Shown here piece by piece: positions 21,905 through 30,870 of a DNA stretch of 33,873 bases; position 1 is the stretch's first letter, and each line of letters opens with the position of its first letter. Source of the stretch: Fibrobacter sp. (GTDB taxonomy: Bacteria; Fibrobacterota; Fibrobacteria; Fibrobacterales; Fibrobacteraceae); the NCBI GenBank assembly GCA_017520105.1, contig JAFWRL010000219.1:1-33873 (forward strand), given 5' to 3'. Position numbers and translations under genes: made by a program. A model generated the notes under the pieces. It was not told the origin of the DNA. It was given only the letters and a program-made list of their open reading frames with translations, and did not search any database.

Positions 21905-23283
21905 AGCTTGATTTGACTATTGGAGAAATGCTCAAGATTCTGGAAACCGAAGCGGTCGGTGTTTCGGCTCGCACCTTGAAACGCAAGGTGAATCTTTGCA
22001 TGGATTCTCGCGAAAGCGCCAAGGGCGTTGTCTTTTGGCCTATTAAGGGCGTGCGTTTTGACGCCCACCAGTTTGTATCTCAAATGGAAAAGGATGGAGC
22101 TCTGATGAGCGTTATAAACCAAACTGCTATCGATCCGAATTTCAAGATGTACGCTCCTGTCGAAGATACGACTCAGGCACTCTTGAAATTAGCCAAGGGC
22201 TATCAAAGACTTTTCAAGTTGAAGAAGGTCGCCATCACCGGCAGTAACGGCAAGACGACTACGAAGGAAATGACGAAGGCCGTGCTTTCGATGAAGTTCA
22301 ACACCCATGCCACGCAGGGAAACTTCAATAATCATATCGGTGTGCCGATGACGCTTTTCCAGCTGAAGCACAGCCACGAAGCTGCCGTTGTCGAAATGGG
22401 TACGAGCGGTCCGGACGAAATCCGTCCGCTATCACTGGCGACGGAACCGGATGTGGCCGTGATTACGAACATTGGAGCCTCCCACCTCGAACGCCTCGGC
22501 GATTTGGACGGTGTCTTCAATGAAAAAATCAACATCGTTGCAGGCCTCAAGAAGGGCGGAACGCTGATTGTGAATGCTGATGACGAACGCCTCTGCAAGG
22601 TGAAGGCGAACAAAAATTTCAAGGTGGTGACGTTCGGAGTCCGTCGTGGCGTCATCAAGCCGGAAAAGCTCAAGTGGAACGAAAATCTCTGTGCGGATTT
22701 CTATATCGGCCGTACACATTTTGTTCTGAACGTTCCCGGCGACCACAATCTTTATGATGCTCTTGCCGCAATTGCTGTAGGCGAAACTTTCCGCATTCCG
22801 AAAGGCGACATGGCCAAGGCTCTTGCAGGTTTTGTCTCCACGAACATGCGCATGGAAATAAAGACCGCTAACGGTTTCAAGATTATTTCGGATTGCTACA
22901 ACGCGAACCCGTCTTCGACGAAAATGGCGCTCCAGACGTTGGGCAACATGAGGATTGATGGCAAGCGCATTGCGATTCTGGGCGATATGCTCGAACTCGG
23001 CAAGGAAAGCGGCAATATGCACAAGCAGATTGGCATGATGGTGCCGGAAATGAACTTCGACATGCTCCTCGCCGTTGGTAAAGAAGCGAAAAAGTACGTG
23101 GAAGGAGCGAAAGCCCGTGGCATGAAAAACGTATTCCATTTCGATTCTGTTGCAGATGTGATTTGCTTCTTGAGCGATAAAGTTGCCGAAGGCGATGTGT
23201 TCCTGGTGAAGGGGAGCCGTGGCATGCATATGGAACAAGTTGTCGATGCGCTTCTCCACATGAAAGCGGAATTCAAGGTTTAA
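21898..23283 (+). CDS. murF: UDP-MurNAc-tripeptide-D-Ala-D-Ala ligase MurF
   Basis: The 461-residue ligase adds D-Ala-D-Ala to the UDP-MurNAc tripeptide. It has MDSRESAKGVVFWPI near residue 35, the ATP loop AITGSNGKTTTKEM (near 112), GNFNNHIGVPMTL and the Mur-ligase EMGTSGPDEI and ITNIGASHLERLG motifs. The C-terminal domain contains ILGDMLELG and VKGSRGMHMEQVV, typical of MurF. It starts inside the last codons of murE (7-base overlap). It is followed after 20 bases by ftsW rather than the usual mraY and murD. Confidence 0.96.
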   Translation: MLKLDLTIGEMLKILETEAVGVSARTLKRKVNLCMDSRESAKGVVFWPIKGVRFDAHQFVSQMEKDGALMSVINQTAIDPNFKMYAPVEDTTQALLKLAKGYQRLFKLKKVAITGSNGKTTTKEMTKAVLSMKFNTHATQGNFNNHIGVPMTLFQLKHSHEAAVVEMGTSGPDEIRPLSLATEPDVAVITNIGASHLERLGDLDGVFNEKINIVAGLKKGGTLIVNADDERLCKVKANKNFKVVTFGVRRGVIKPEKLKWNENLCADFYIGRTHFVLNVPGDHNLYDALAAIAVGETFRIPKGDMAKALAGFVSTNMRMEIKTANGFKIISDCYNANPSSTKMALQTLGNMRIDGKRIAILGDMLELGKESGNMHKQIGMMVPEMNFDMLLAVGKEAKKYVEGAKARGMKNVFHFDSVADVICFLSDKVAEGDVFLVKGSRGMHMEQVVDALLHMKAEFKV

Positions 23284-23303
23284 GGTAAGGTTCTCAAGTT
23301 AAG

Positions 23304-24476
23304 ATGTCCAACTCTCAGTCCACAGGAATGAACAAGCTTTTGCTTATCGTCACCATCGTGTTGATGTGTGCGGGCATTGCTGTCATTTATTCTGCGTCTG
23401 CACCTGTGGCCGCATCGCGTAACTTGCCTGCGGAATATTACCTGAAGGCCCACCTTCATAAGTTCTTTGCCGCTTTGGTTGCCATATTCTTTTTCTACAA
23501 GGTCGATTACGCGTTGTGGAAAGTTGCTGCTCGCTTTATCTTTGTGGTCGGGGCGATTCTTACATTGGCTGCAATCGTTTCGGGAGGCGAAGTGAAGGGC
23601 GCATCTCGCTGGATTTGGGGTATCCAGCCGTCTGAAATCATGAAGTTCGGTTTTGTCGCATGGATTTGCGCAAAGCTTTCCAATGCGGGCGACGAAATCA
23701 AGACGTTGAAGTGCACGATTATTCAGCCGTTGATTCCCTTCTCCATCGCGGCGATACTGTTGATTTGCCAACCGAACTTTTCGATGCTCATCATGTTCAG
23801 TGTCCTTTTGCTTGTGTTGCTGATGATTGCAGGTGCGAATTACAAGTATGTAGGCATGAGCGCTCTCGTAAGTATTCCGCTTGGCCTTATCGCGTTGCTT
23901 TTGAAACCGCATTCCCGTAGCCGCATCATGGCGTTCTTCTCGGACGAAGGCACGATGACGGCATCGCAGTGGCAAGGGCGTCATGCGCTCGAAGCGCTTG
24001 GAAATGGCGGATTTTTCGGGACGGGTATCGGTATGGGCGAACAGAAATTGGGTTACTTGCCCGAAGCGCACAAGGATGTGGTCTATTCTGTGATTGGGGA
24101 AGAATTTGGATTTGTCGGTACATTTGCGGTGTTGCTCGCCTTTGCCATACTTTTCTCGCAGGGTTACAATATTGCGAGACGTTCTTCGACCCGTTTTGGA
24201 AAGTACATGGCTGTAGCGCTTACGACATCGCTGTTCCTGAATTTTGCGATTCATGTTTGTGTGTGCGTCGGGCTTATTCCTACAACGGGGCAGCCGCTTC
24301 CGTTCCTCAGTTTTGGCGGCACGAACTTGACGTTCTCTGCAGCGTTTATTGGAATCCTTTTGAATATTTCCCGTCCGACGACTGGTAAAAGCATCCATGA
24401 ACCTTATATGAGTGGTCCGGTATCGTTTGAGATGGGGCAGTTCTCGAATTTTAGGGCAAGAAGGAGATTTATATGA
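23304..24476 (+). CDS. ftsW: Septal peptidoglycan glycosyltransferase FtsW (SEDS family)
   Basis: The 390-residue polytopic membrane protein polymerises lipid II at the septum with FtsI. Around ten hydrophobic segments are visible. Signatures are GASRWIWGIQPSEIMKFGFV (near residue 98), GQGRH-like SQWQGRHALEALGNGGFFGTGIGMG, LPEAHKDVVYSVIGEEFGFVG with the catalytic-region Asp of HKD, and GQPLPFLSFGGTNL near 333. The N- and C-terminal tails are short. Only a weak AAG lies near the ATG. It overlaps murG by 4 bases (ATGA). Confidence 0.96.
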   Translation: MSNSQSTGMNKLLLIVTIVLMCAGIAVIYSASAPVAASRNLPAEYYLKAHLHKFFAALVAIFFFYKVDYALWKVAARFIFVVGAILTLAAIVSGGEVKGASRWIWGIQPSEIMKFGFVAWICAKLSNAGDEIKTLKCTIIQPLIPFSIAAILLICQPNFSMLIMFSVLLLVLLMIAGANYKYVGMSALVSIPLGLIALLLKPHSRSRIMAFFSDEGTMTASQWQGRHALEALGNGGFFGTGIGMGEQKLGYLPEAHKDVVYSVIGEEFGFVGTFAVLLAFAILFSQGYNIARRSSTRFGKYMAVALTTSLFLNFAIHVCVCVGLIPTTGQPLPFLSFGGTNLTFSAAFIGILLNISRPTTGKSIHEPYMSGPVSFEMGQFSNFRARRRFI

Positions 24477-25543
24477 AAAAATTCCTCTTTGTTTATGGTG
24501 GCACGGGTGGCCATATATTCCCGGCAGTGGCTATTGCCGAGAGCTTGAAAAAGTTGGGTGTAACTCAGATTACATTTGCGGGTCGCAAGGATTCCATGGA
24601 AGAACGCCTTGTGGCAAAGAACTGGCCGTATGAATACATCTCGGCAGTTCCGCTGCACCGTGGCCCGTTCCTCAAGAATTTGGCTTTGCCTTTTAATTTG
24701 ACGAAATCCCTGGTACGTGCCAAGAGCGTCGTGAAGAAGATTGCCCCGGATGTGGTCATCGCGACGGGCGGTTATGTCTCGCTCCCGATTGTGCTTGCTG
24801 CAGGTTCCATGGGTATCCCGGTTTATTTGCAGGAACAGAATGCAGTCGCCGGTATTGCGAATAAAGTTGGCGCCCGTTATGCCAAGATGGTTTTTGTGAC
24901 ATCTGAAGAAGCGATGAAGGGTTTCCCGATTGACAAGACCCGTATTCTTGGAAATCCGGTTCGTGAATTGCCTGCTGCCGAATCGCTCCAACGTCCGGTG
25001 GAATTCCGTGAAGGCCGCAAGGCGGTGTTTATTGTTGGCGGTTCACAGGGAGCTGCTGGCATCAACAATAAGATTGAAGAAAGCATCGGTCGCATTGCCG
25101 CCCACGAAGATATCAGCGTGGTCTGGCAGGTGGGCGCCAAGAACGTTGACGCCATCAACGAACGTCTCGGTATTTTGCCCAATGTTGCCGTTCGTGGATT
25201 CCTCGATAACATTTATGCATACATGAAACATGCCGACTTGATTATCAGTCGTGCAGGAGCTTCGGGACTTGCGGAAATTCTTGCGTTTGGCAAGCCTTCT
25301 ATTTTGCTCCCGTACCCGCATGCGACCGCAAACCATCAGGAACATAACGCCCGCGTCGTTGAAAAAGCGGGGGCTGCCCTCGTGGAACTCGATGACGAGC
25401 CGAATGATCTTTGGAATAAAGTGGAATCGCTCCTGTACGATTCGGAGCGTTTGAAGCAAATGGGCGAAGCCGCTGCAACGCTTGGCATGCCCGATGCCGC
25501 AGACCAGATTGCGAAAATTATCCTGGATATGGAGAGAACGTAA
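24473..25543 (+). CDS. murG: Lipid II synthase MurG (UDP-GlcNAc transferase)
   Basis: The 356-residue GT28 enzyme adds GlcNAc to lipid I on the inner face of the membrane. It starts MKKFLFVYGGTGGHIFPAVAIAESL with the first glycine loop, then ATGGYVSLPIVLAA, YLQEQNAVAGIANK, the second loop IVGGSQGA near residue 188 and SRAGASGLAEILAFGKPSILLPYPHATANHQEHNA, the UDP-GlcNAc site. AAGGAG is 7 nt before the ATG. It overlaps ftsW by 4 bases and murC by 1. mraY, which makes its substrate, is absent from the cluster. Confidence 0.97.
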   Translation: MKKFLFVYGGTGGHIFPAVAIAESLKKLGVTQITFAGRKDSMEERLVAKNWPYEYISAVPLHRGPFLKNLALPFNLTKSLVRAKSVVKKIAPDVVIATGGYVSLPIVLAAGSMGIPVYLQEQNAVAGIANKVGARYAKMVFVTSEEAMKGFPIDKTRILGNPVRELPAAESLQRPVEFREGRKAVFIVGGSQGAAGINNKIEESIGRIAAHEDISVVWQVGAKNVDAINERLGILPNVAVRGFLDNIYAYMKHADLIISRAGASGLAEILAFGKPSILLPYPHATANHQEHNARVVEKAGAALVELDDEPNDLWNKVESLLYDSERLKQMGEAAATLGMPDAADQIAKIILDMERT

Positions 25544-26925
25544 TGCAGATTAACGATTGTAAACGTGTCCGTCGCCTTCATTTTGTGGGCATCGGTGGCG
25601 CCGGTATGTCCGGTATTGCCGAAGTGCTCCACGAAAACGGTTTCGTGGTGACGGGTTCCGACATGGGCGAGGGGGCTGTCATTGATTACCTGAAAGGCCT
25701 TGGCATCCGCGTAGATCCCAAACACGAAGCAAAGAATGTCGTTGATGCAGACCTAGTCGTTTATTCGTCTGCGATTCCGTATGACAATCCGGAACTTGTC
25801 GAGGCTCGCAACCGCCGCATTCCGGTGATTCGCCGCGCCGAGATGCTTGGCGAACTCATGCGACTCAAATACACGCTCTCCATTGCCGGTACGCACGGCA
25901 AAACGACCACGACGTCTATCGTTGGCGCTATTTGGGAAGAAGCCGGACTCGACCCGACGATTATCGTGGGCGGTATCGTGAAGGGCAAGTGCAGTGGCGC
26001 CAAGGTGGGCCATGGCGATTACCTCATTGCCGAAAGTGACGAATTTGACCGCAGTTTCCTTTCGATGATGCCGTCTTCGGCCATCATCACGAATATCGAC
26101 GCCGACCATCTTGATACTTACGAAAATATCGATGCCATCAAGGATGCGTTCACGCAGTTTGCGAACAAGATTCCGTTCTACGGTCAGGTGATTGTTTGCC
26201 TCGACGACCCGAACGTGCAGCAGATTTTGTCGCACCTCAAGAAGCCTGTGATTACTTACGGCTTTACGCGCCAGGCCAAGTACCGCGTCGAAAATCTCAG
26301 CTTCGTGAAGGGCTATCCGCAGTTTGAAATCCTTAATGACGGCAAGAGTTTGGGACAGTTCAAGTTACAGATTCCGGGTCGCCACAACGTGTTGAACGCG
26401 ACTGCTGCCGTGGCGCTCGCTGTCGAAGAGGGCATTTCTGTTGATGTCGCCCGTAAGGCTGTGGCTGCATTTGAAGGCGTCAAGCGCCGTTTCGAATTCA
26501 TCGGTGAAAAGAACGGTGTCATGGTGTTTGACGATTACGCCCACCACCCGACGGAAGCGACTGCGACGCTTTTGGGTTTCCGCGAAGCTTTCCCGGACAA
26601 GCGCATTATTGTCGCCTTCCAGCCGCATTTGTTTACGCGTACCCGCGACCAGCACGAAGCTTTCGGCAGTGCTTTTGCCAACTGCGATGTGCTCTTGGTG
26701 ACCGACATCTACCCGTCCCGCGAGAAGCCGATTGAAGGCGTGACCGGCGCGATGGTGGCGAACAGCGCTGCAGACCGCGGCCACCGCGATGCCCGCTTCA
26801 TCGGAGACGTGAACAACTTGATTCCTGTTTGCAAAGATTTGCTCAAGCCTAACGATGTGATTGTTCTGATGGGTGCCGGTAATATCTGGAAACTGGGCCA
26901 GACGATTTTGGAGAAGAGCATTTGA
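25543..26925 (+). CDS. murC: UDP-MurNAc-L-alanine ligase MurC
   Basis: The 460-residue ligase starts the stem peptide by adding L-Ala to UDP-MurNAc. It has the N-terminal Rossmann HFVGIGGAGMSGIAEVL, the ATP loop IAGTHGKTTTTS (near residue 113), the ESDEFDRSFL segment, TNIDADHLDTY, the GRHNVLNATAAVALA domain-3 start, the DDYAHHPTE motif near 333 and FQPHLFTRTRD. Start shares one base with the murG stop; GGAGAG is upstream. The stop overlaps the ftsQ TTG. Confidence 0.97.
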   Translation: MQINDCKRVRRLHFVGIGGAGMSGIAEVLHENGFVVTGSDMGEGAVIDYLKGLGIRVDPKHEAKNVVDADLVVYSSAIPYDNPELVEARNRRIPVIRRAEMLGELMRLKYTLSIAGTHGKTTTTSIVGAIWEEAGLDPTIIVGGIVKGKCSGAKVGHGDYLIAESDEFDRSFLSMMPSSAIITNIDADHLDTYENIDAIKDAFTQFANKIPFYGQVIVCLDDPNVQQILSHLKKPVITYGFTRQAKYRVENLSFVKGYPQFEILNDGKSLGQFKLQIPGRHNVLNATAAVALAVEEGISVDVARKAVAAFEGVKRRFEFIGEKNGVMVFDDYAHHPTEATATLLGFREAFPDKRIIVAFQPHLFTRTRDQHEAFGSAFANCDVLLVTDIYPSREKPIEGVTGAMVANSAADRGHRDARFIGDVNNLIPVCKDLLKPNDVIVLMGAGNIWKLGQTILEKSI

Positions 26926-27764
26926 CATTAGATGATACGAACATGTTCGGTCGCCGAATTGGCTACAACGAACGCAAGCGCAAGCGCAAACGTAACCGCA
27001 AGGTGAAACTTGCCATTGCCAATCGCATTCGCTGGTTCAAACGTAAGGGCTGGTTTTTCGCCTTGCTCCTTGTCGTTGCCGTCGGCGCTCTGTGGCATAG
27101 TCGTTTCTATCTGCAGCAGATTAATCCGCTGGAATTCAGGCATTTGCAGTATATCGAAATCGAAGGCAACCGCATGCTTTCATGGGAAGACGTTGTTCAG
27201 AGTGCCCAGGTGGAAACGGGCATGCTCATGTCCGAACTGGATGCCGACTCCGTCAAGAAATCGCTTTTGCAGATTCCGCATATCCATTCTGCTGAAGTGG
27301 TCAGCAAGTTCCCGTCATCGCTTTACATCAAGCTCCAGGAAGCATCGCCGATTTTGTCGGTTCTTGAAGATGGAAAGGGAACGGTTTATTCCGAACGAGG
27401 ACTGTCGCTCCCGATGTCGATGATGACAGCGCTCCATCTGCCAATTCTCGAAAACGAATCTGTCGGAAAGATTAAGCAGGTCGCCTCGTTCTTATCGGCA
27501 ATGCGGAAAGAGAACAAGAGCCTGTATGAAAGAGTTTCACAAGTGGGATGGTCCGAGAAAGATCACGCCTTTGAGGTGTTCTTCAAGGATTCCGGATTCC
27601 GCGTGATGTTCCCGGAATCGAACTGGGATAATGATTTGTTTACTTTGTACGATGCCGTTGGCAAGGGCTTTCGTAACGAACTTCTTTGTGCAGTCGAGGT
27701 CGATATGAGATTTCATGGCTTTGCGTATATAAAGAACTTTGATAAGAGGTGTATCAATGGATAA
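26922..27764 (+). CDS. ftsQ: Division protein FtsQ (POTRA domain), TTG start
   Basis: The 280-residue bitopic protein has a strikingly basic cytoplasmic tail (ERKRKRKRNRKVK near residues 17-29), a transmembrane helix (about 45-60, FFALLLVVAVGALW), a POTRA domain (YIEIEGNRMLSWEDVV to LYIKLQEASPI, about 75-145) and a periplasmic FtsQ/DivIB-type domain. GGAG at 26910-26913 is 8 nt before the TTG at 26922, which overlaps the murC stop as TTGA; the first ATG (26943) lacks a ribosome site. It recruits FtsL/FtsB to the septum. It overlaps ftsA by 8 bases. Confidence 0.9.
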   Translation: MTLDDTNMFGRRIGYNERKRKRKRNRKVKLAIANRIRWFKRKGWFFALLLVVAVGALWHSRFYLQQINPLEFRHLQYIEIEGNRMLSWEDVVQSAQVETGMLMSELDADSVKKSLLQIPHIHSAEVVSKFPSSLYIKLQEASPILSVLEDGKGTVYSERGLSLPMSMMTALHLPILENESVGKIKQVASFLSAMRKENKSLYERVSQVGWSEKDHAFEVFFKDSGFRVMFPESNWDNDLFTLYDAVGKGFRNELLCAVEVDMRFHGFAYIKNFDKRCING

Positions 27765-28998
27765 CAATAAGCAAATGGTCAAAAAGAACGACTACATTTT
27801 CGGGCTTGATATTGGCGCCTCGAAAGTGAACTTATTCGTTGGTATCTCGGAAGATGATTCTGTCCGAGTTGTAGAGTGCGGAGATTTTACGCTGGAATCG
27901 TCCGATGAATACGATTCCGTCGTCGAGACTCTCCAGAAAGCGGTCCACATGCTGGAATCATCGGCGGGTGTCGATGTGCGCGATGTCTATGTAGGCATTG
28001 CCGGAAAGCATGTGTCTTCGTTCAGCTACAAAGGGCTTGTGACGCTTCCGACGAACGAAGTTCGTGAAGAAGATATCATCAACGTCCAAAGACAGGCAAG
28101 TACGCTGCCGGACAAGGCGGGCGAAATCATCCATATTTTCCCGGGTGAATATACGCTGGACGACAGGACGGGTATTCGCAATCCCAAAGGCTATTCTGGC
28201 CGTCGTTTAGGAGTCGAAGTTCAGGTGGTGACCTCTCGCCCGAACGCACTCCAGGATATCGCAAAGTGTGTGAATCGCGCTGGTCTCAATGTGGCGGGTT
28301 TTGTCTTGGAACCGCTTGCGGCTGCCTCTGCCGTACTTTCTGAAGACGAACGCGAATTGGGTGTGGCTCTTATCGACATTGGTGCCGGTTCTGCCGATGT
28401 CGCCGTGTTCGTGAAGGATTCCGTGCGTTATACGGCTTCGCTCGACATGGCGGGCAACATCATTACAAGCGATATTAGCAAATGCCTTGAAGTTCCGGTT
28501 TCACTTTCGAAGGCGGAAGAAATCAAGAAAAAATATGGCACTTGCTCGCTCAACAATTTGATTGAAGACGAAACTTTCCCGGTCCCAGGTGTGGGCGACC
28601 GTGGGGAAGTCCCTTGTTCTCGTAAACTTTTGGCTCGCATTATCACAGCTCGTGTCGCAGAGATTTTCAAGCTTTTGGCGAAGGATTTGGAAAAGCACCA
28701 CTTGGATACTGTTATTGATGGCGGTATCGTGCTTACGGGTGGCTGCTGCAACCTTGCCGGTATTGAAGATATCGCGGCCAAAGTATTCAAGAAGCCCGTC
28801 CATATCGGTAAACCGAGAGGCATGAGCGGCATTCAGGAAGCGTTCCAGAATCCGTCTTACGCAACAGGCATAGGCCTCTTGTACTATGCGAACAAAAAGC
28901 ATCGCGAGAAAAAGCAGCGTGAAACAGGAACCCAGTTGGCCGTGTCCGTCAAGAAGGGTTTGCAGCGCTTCCGCGACTTCATCAGGACTTATTTCTAA
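27757..28998 (+). CDS. ftsA: Division actin homologue FtsA
   Basis: The 413-residue actin-fold ATPase anchors the Z-ring to the membrane. Phosphate 1 loop FGLDIGASKVNLFVG is near residue 15; the 1C domain follows (VYVGIAGKHVSSFSYKG); VALIDIGAGSADVAVF near 206 is phosphate 2; and GGIVLTGGCCNLAGI near 325 is the adenosine motif. The C-terminus KKGLQRFRDFIRTYF is an amphipathic membrane-targeting helix. GAGG is 7 nt before the ATG at 27757; the in-frame TTG at 27739 lacks a site. ftsZ follows after 33 bases. Confidence 0.96.
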   Translation: MDNNKQMVKKNDYIFGLDIGASKVNLFVGISEDDSVRVVECGDFTLESSDEYDSVVETLQKAVHMLESSAGVDVRDVYVGIAGKHVSSFSYKGLVTLPTNEVREEDIINVQRQASTLPDKAGEIIHIFPGEYTLDDRTGIRNPKGYSGRRLGVEVQVVTSRPNALQDIAKCVNRAGLNVAGFVLEPLAAASAVLSEDERELGVALIDIGAGSADVAVFVKDSVRYTASLDMAGNIITSDISKCLEVPVSLSKAEEIKKKYGTCSLNNLIEDETFPVPGVGDRGEVPCSRKLLARIITARVAEIFKLLAKDLEKHHLDTVIDGGIVLTGGCCNLAGIEDIAAKVFKKPVHIGKPRGMSGIQEAFQNPSYATGIGLLYYANKKHREKKQRETGTQLAVSVKKGLQRFRDFIRTYF

Positions 28999-29031
28999 CA
29001 ACATAAACCACTCAAATCAGGGAGATAAACT

Positions 29032-30663
29032 ATGAGTGACTTCGCAAACATAAACTTCGAGGCAAAATCTCGTGTCACAGGAGATGATACTCCGTTCAGA
29101 AACGCCAAGGTGAAGGTGTTCGGTGTCGGCGGTGCCGGCGGCAACACCGTTAACCGTATGAAGCAGATGAATATTGAAGGTGTAGAATATTACGCCATCA
29201 ATACCGACGCTATGGCGCTTGACCAGAGTCTCGCAGACCACAAGATTCTTATCGGTGAAAAGAGCACGAGAAATCTCGGTGCTGGCATGGATCCGGAAAT
29301 GGGTCGTAAGGCTGTCGAAGAAAACATCGATGACTTGAGAGATGCTATGAAGGGCGCTGACCTCGTGTTCGTTACGGCGGGCATGGGCGGTGGTACCGGT
29401 ACGGGTGCCGCTCCGATTGTGGCTAACATTGCTCGTGAAGAAGGTGTGCTTACGGTTGCCGTTGTCACGAAGCCGTTCCGCTTCGAAGGCAATGTCCGCA
29501 ATTCCTTGGCTCAGAACGGCGTTCGCGCTCTCCGCGAAGCAGCCGATACAATCATCGTCATCGAGAACAAGAAACTTTTGAACCTCATCCAGAACACGAA
29601 CAAGAATGCGACTGTCGATGAAGCCTTCAAGATGGCCGACGAAATTCTCGGTAACGCAGTGCAGAGCATCTGCAGCATCATGTTCCGTCACGGTCTTGTG
29701 CATGTTGACTTTGCTGATATCCGCAAGGTCATGCTCCACGGCGGCTCCGCCCTCATGGGTACGGGTACAGCAGAAGGCGAAGGCCGCGGTGTTGCCGCTG
29801 CCGATGCAGCTCTTTCTTCTCCGCTTCTCGAAGATATCGATATCCAGGGTGCATCTGGCGTGCTTATCAACGTTTCCCATGGCGAAAACTACTCCTTGCT
29901 CGAACACAACGAAGCAATGGAACACATTTACGATGCCGTGGGCGAAGAAGGCAACCCGAACATCATCGTGGGCGACATTACGCTTCCGGAACTTGGCGAC
30001 AAGGTGTGCATCACCATTATCGCAACGGGTTGCGGTGGCACGAACAACGCTGCAGCCGTGAACTATGGCGGTATCGCAGGTTCGTTCCCGCAGGCTACAG
30101 GTTACCAGCCCACTGTACAGGCCGCTACGCCGCGTCCGACAACGAACTTCGTCGCTCTTGCTGGCCGCTCCACTGCTGCAATGCCGGCTGCTGCTATGGC
30201 TGCCCCGACTGTTGCCGCTCCTGCCGTCACCCAGCGCACGGTTCCGGCTGCTCCGACTTATGCTTCTGCCCCGACACAGAGCTATGCAAGCCCCGCCCGC
30301 CCGATGTCTCAGGTGAACCAGGCCGCTGCCATGTTCGCTCCTGCATCTTCGTTTGCATCTCCGAACTTCGATGCCAAGGCAAGCTATGCCGAAGAAGCTG
30401 TTGCAACGACTACCGCAACTCTGCGCGAAACCGAAGAAATGCCGGGTGTTGCAGAAGCAGATCCTCTCTCTAGCGGCAATTATGCAGGCTCCTACGCTAA
30501 GCAGGAATCGCGTGTGATGGCCCAGAGTGAACAGACAAACGCTGTAGATTATGGTACGCCGGCTTTCGTCCGTAACCAGAAAGCCCCTGAAGACGCTCTC
30601 AAGGAAAGCAACGTCGATTACGAGTTGCCTGCCTTTATGCGCATGAATTCTGACTTGTTCTAG
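29032..30663 (+). CDS. ftsZ: Tubulin-like division GTPase FtsZ with duplicated C-terminal peptide
   Basis: The 543-residue protein is about 150 residues longer than E. coli FtsZ. The GTPase core holds VGGAGGN (32-38), the tubulin signature MGGGTGTG (118-125), KPFRFEG and the T7 loop, here GLVHVDFADI (221-230) with His at the position usually Asn (NxDxxD). The core ends near 335 and is followed by an Ala/Pro/Thr-rich linker of about 160 residues. Two copies of the FtsA-binding C-terminal peptide follow: VDYGTPAFVRN (505-515) and VDYELPAFMRMN (528-539). GGGAG precedes the ATG. It is the last gene of the cluster, followed by hairpins at 30758 and 30791. Confidence 0.97.
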   Translation: MSDFANINFEAKSRVTGDDTPFRNAKVKVFGVGGAGGNTVNRMKQMNIEGVEYYAINTDAMALDQSLADHKILIGEKSTRNLGAGMDPEMGRKAVEENIDDLRDAMKGADLVFVTAGMGGGTGTGAAPIVANIAREEGVLTVAVVTKPFRFEGNVRNSLAQNGVRALREAADTIIVIENKKLLNLIQNTNKNATVDEAFKMADEILGNAVQSICSIMFRHGLVHVDFADIRKVMLHGGSALMGTGTAEGEGRGVAAADAALSSPLLEDIDIQGASGVLINVSHGENYSLLEHNEAMEHIYDAVGEEGNPNIIVGDITLPELGDKVCITIIATGCGGTNNAAAVNYGGIAGSFPQATGYQPTVQAATPRPTTNFVALAGRSTAAMPAAAMAAPTVAAPAVTQRTVPAAPTYASAPTQSYASPARPMSQVNQAAAMFAPASSFASPNFDAKASYAEEAVATTTATLRETEEMPGVAEADPLSSGNYAGSYAKQESRVMAQSEQTNAVDYGTPAFVRNQKAPEDALKESNVDYELPAFMRMNSDLF

Positions 30664-30757
30664 TCGTGAAAAACGATTAGAGCAATGATGTAGCAAGAAA
30701 TTCGACAGACGTGTTCGAATGTTTTTGAACATGCCCTCGAAAATACACACACACAAC

Positions 30758-30822
30758 GGGTACGTAAAGGCGTACCCACCACAACACAAGGGATCACCCG
30801 GGTCTCCCTGCCTGGGTGGTCC
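30758..30822 (+). terminator. Tandem hairpins ending the dcw cluster
   Basis: GGGTACG (30758-30764) pairs with CGTACCC (30771-30777), and GGATCACCC (30791-30799) pairs with GGGTGGTCC (30814-30822) with one G-U pair. Only TTCT follows, so termination may be imperfect or assisted. They lie 95-160 bases past the ftsZ stop. Confidence 0.5.
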
Positions 30823-30870
30823 TTCTAGTACCCGCTTCGCTTTGATTTAATAGAAAAACTCCGTCGGCGC

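Noticed and set aside
23280..24398. Minus-strand open frame of 372 codons
   Set aside because: Antisense to ftsW; highly charged, repeat-like composition, no motif.
29017..30789. Minus-strand open frame of 590 codons
   Set aside because: Antisense to ftsZ and without family features; long antisense frames are common over GC-biased codon positions here.
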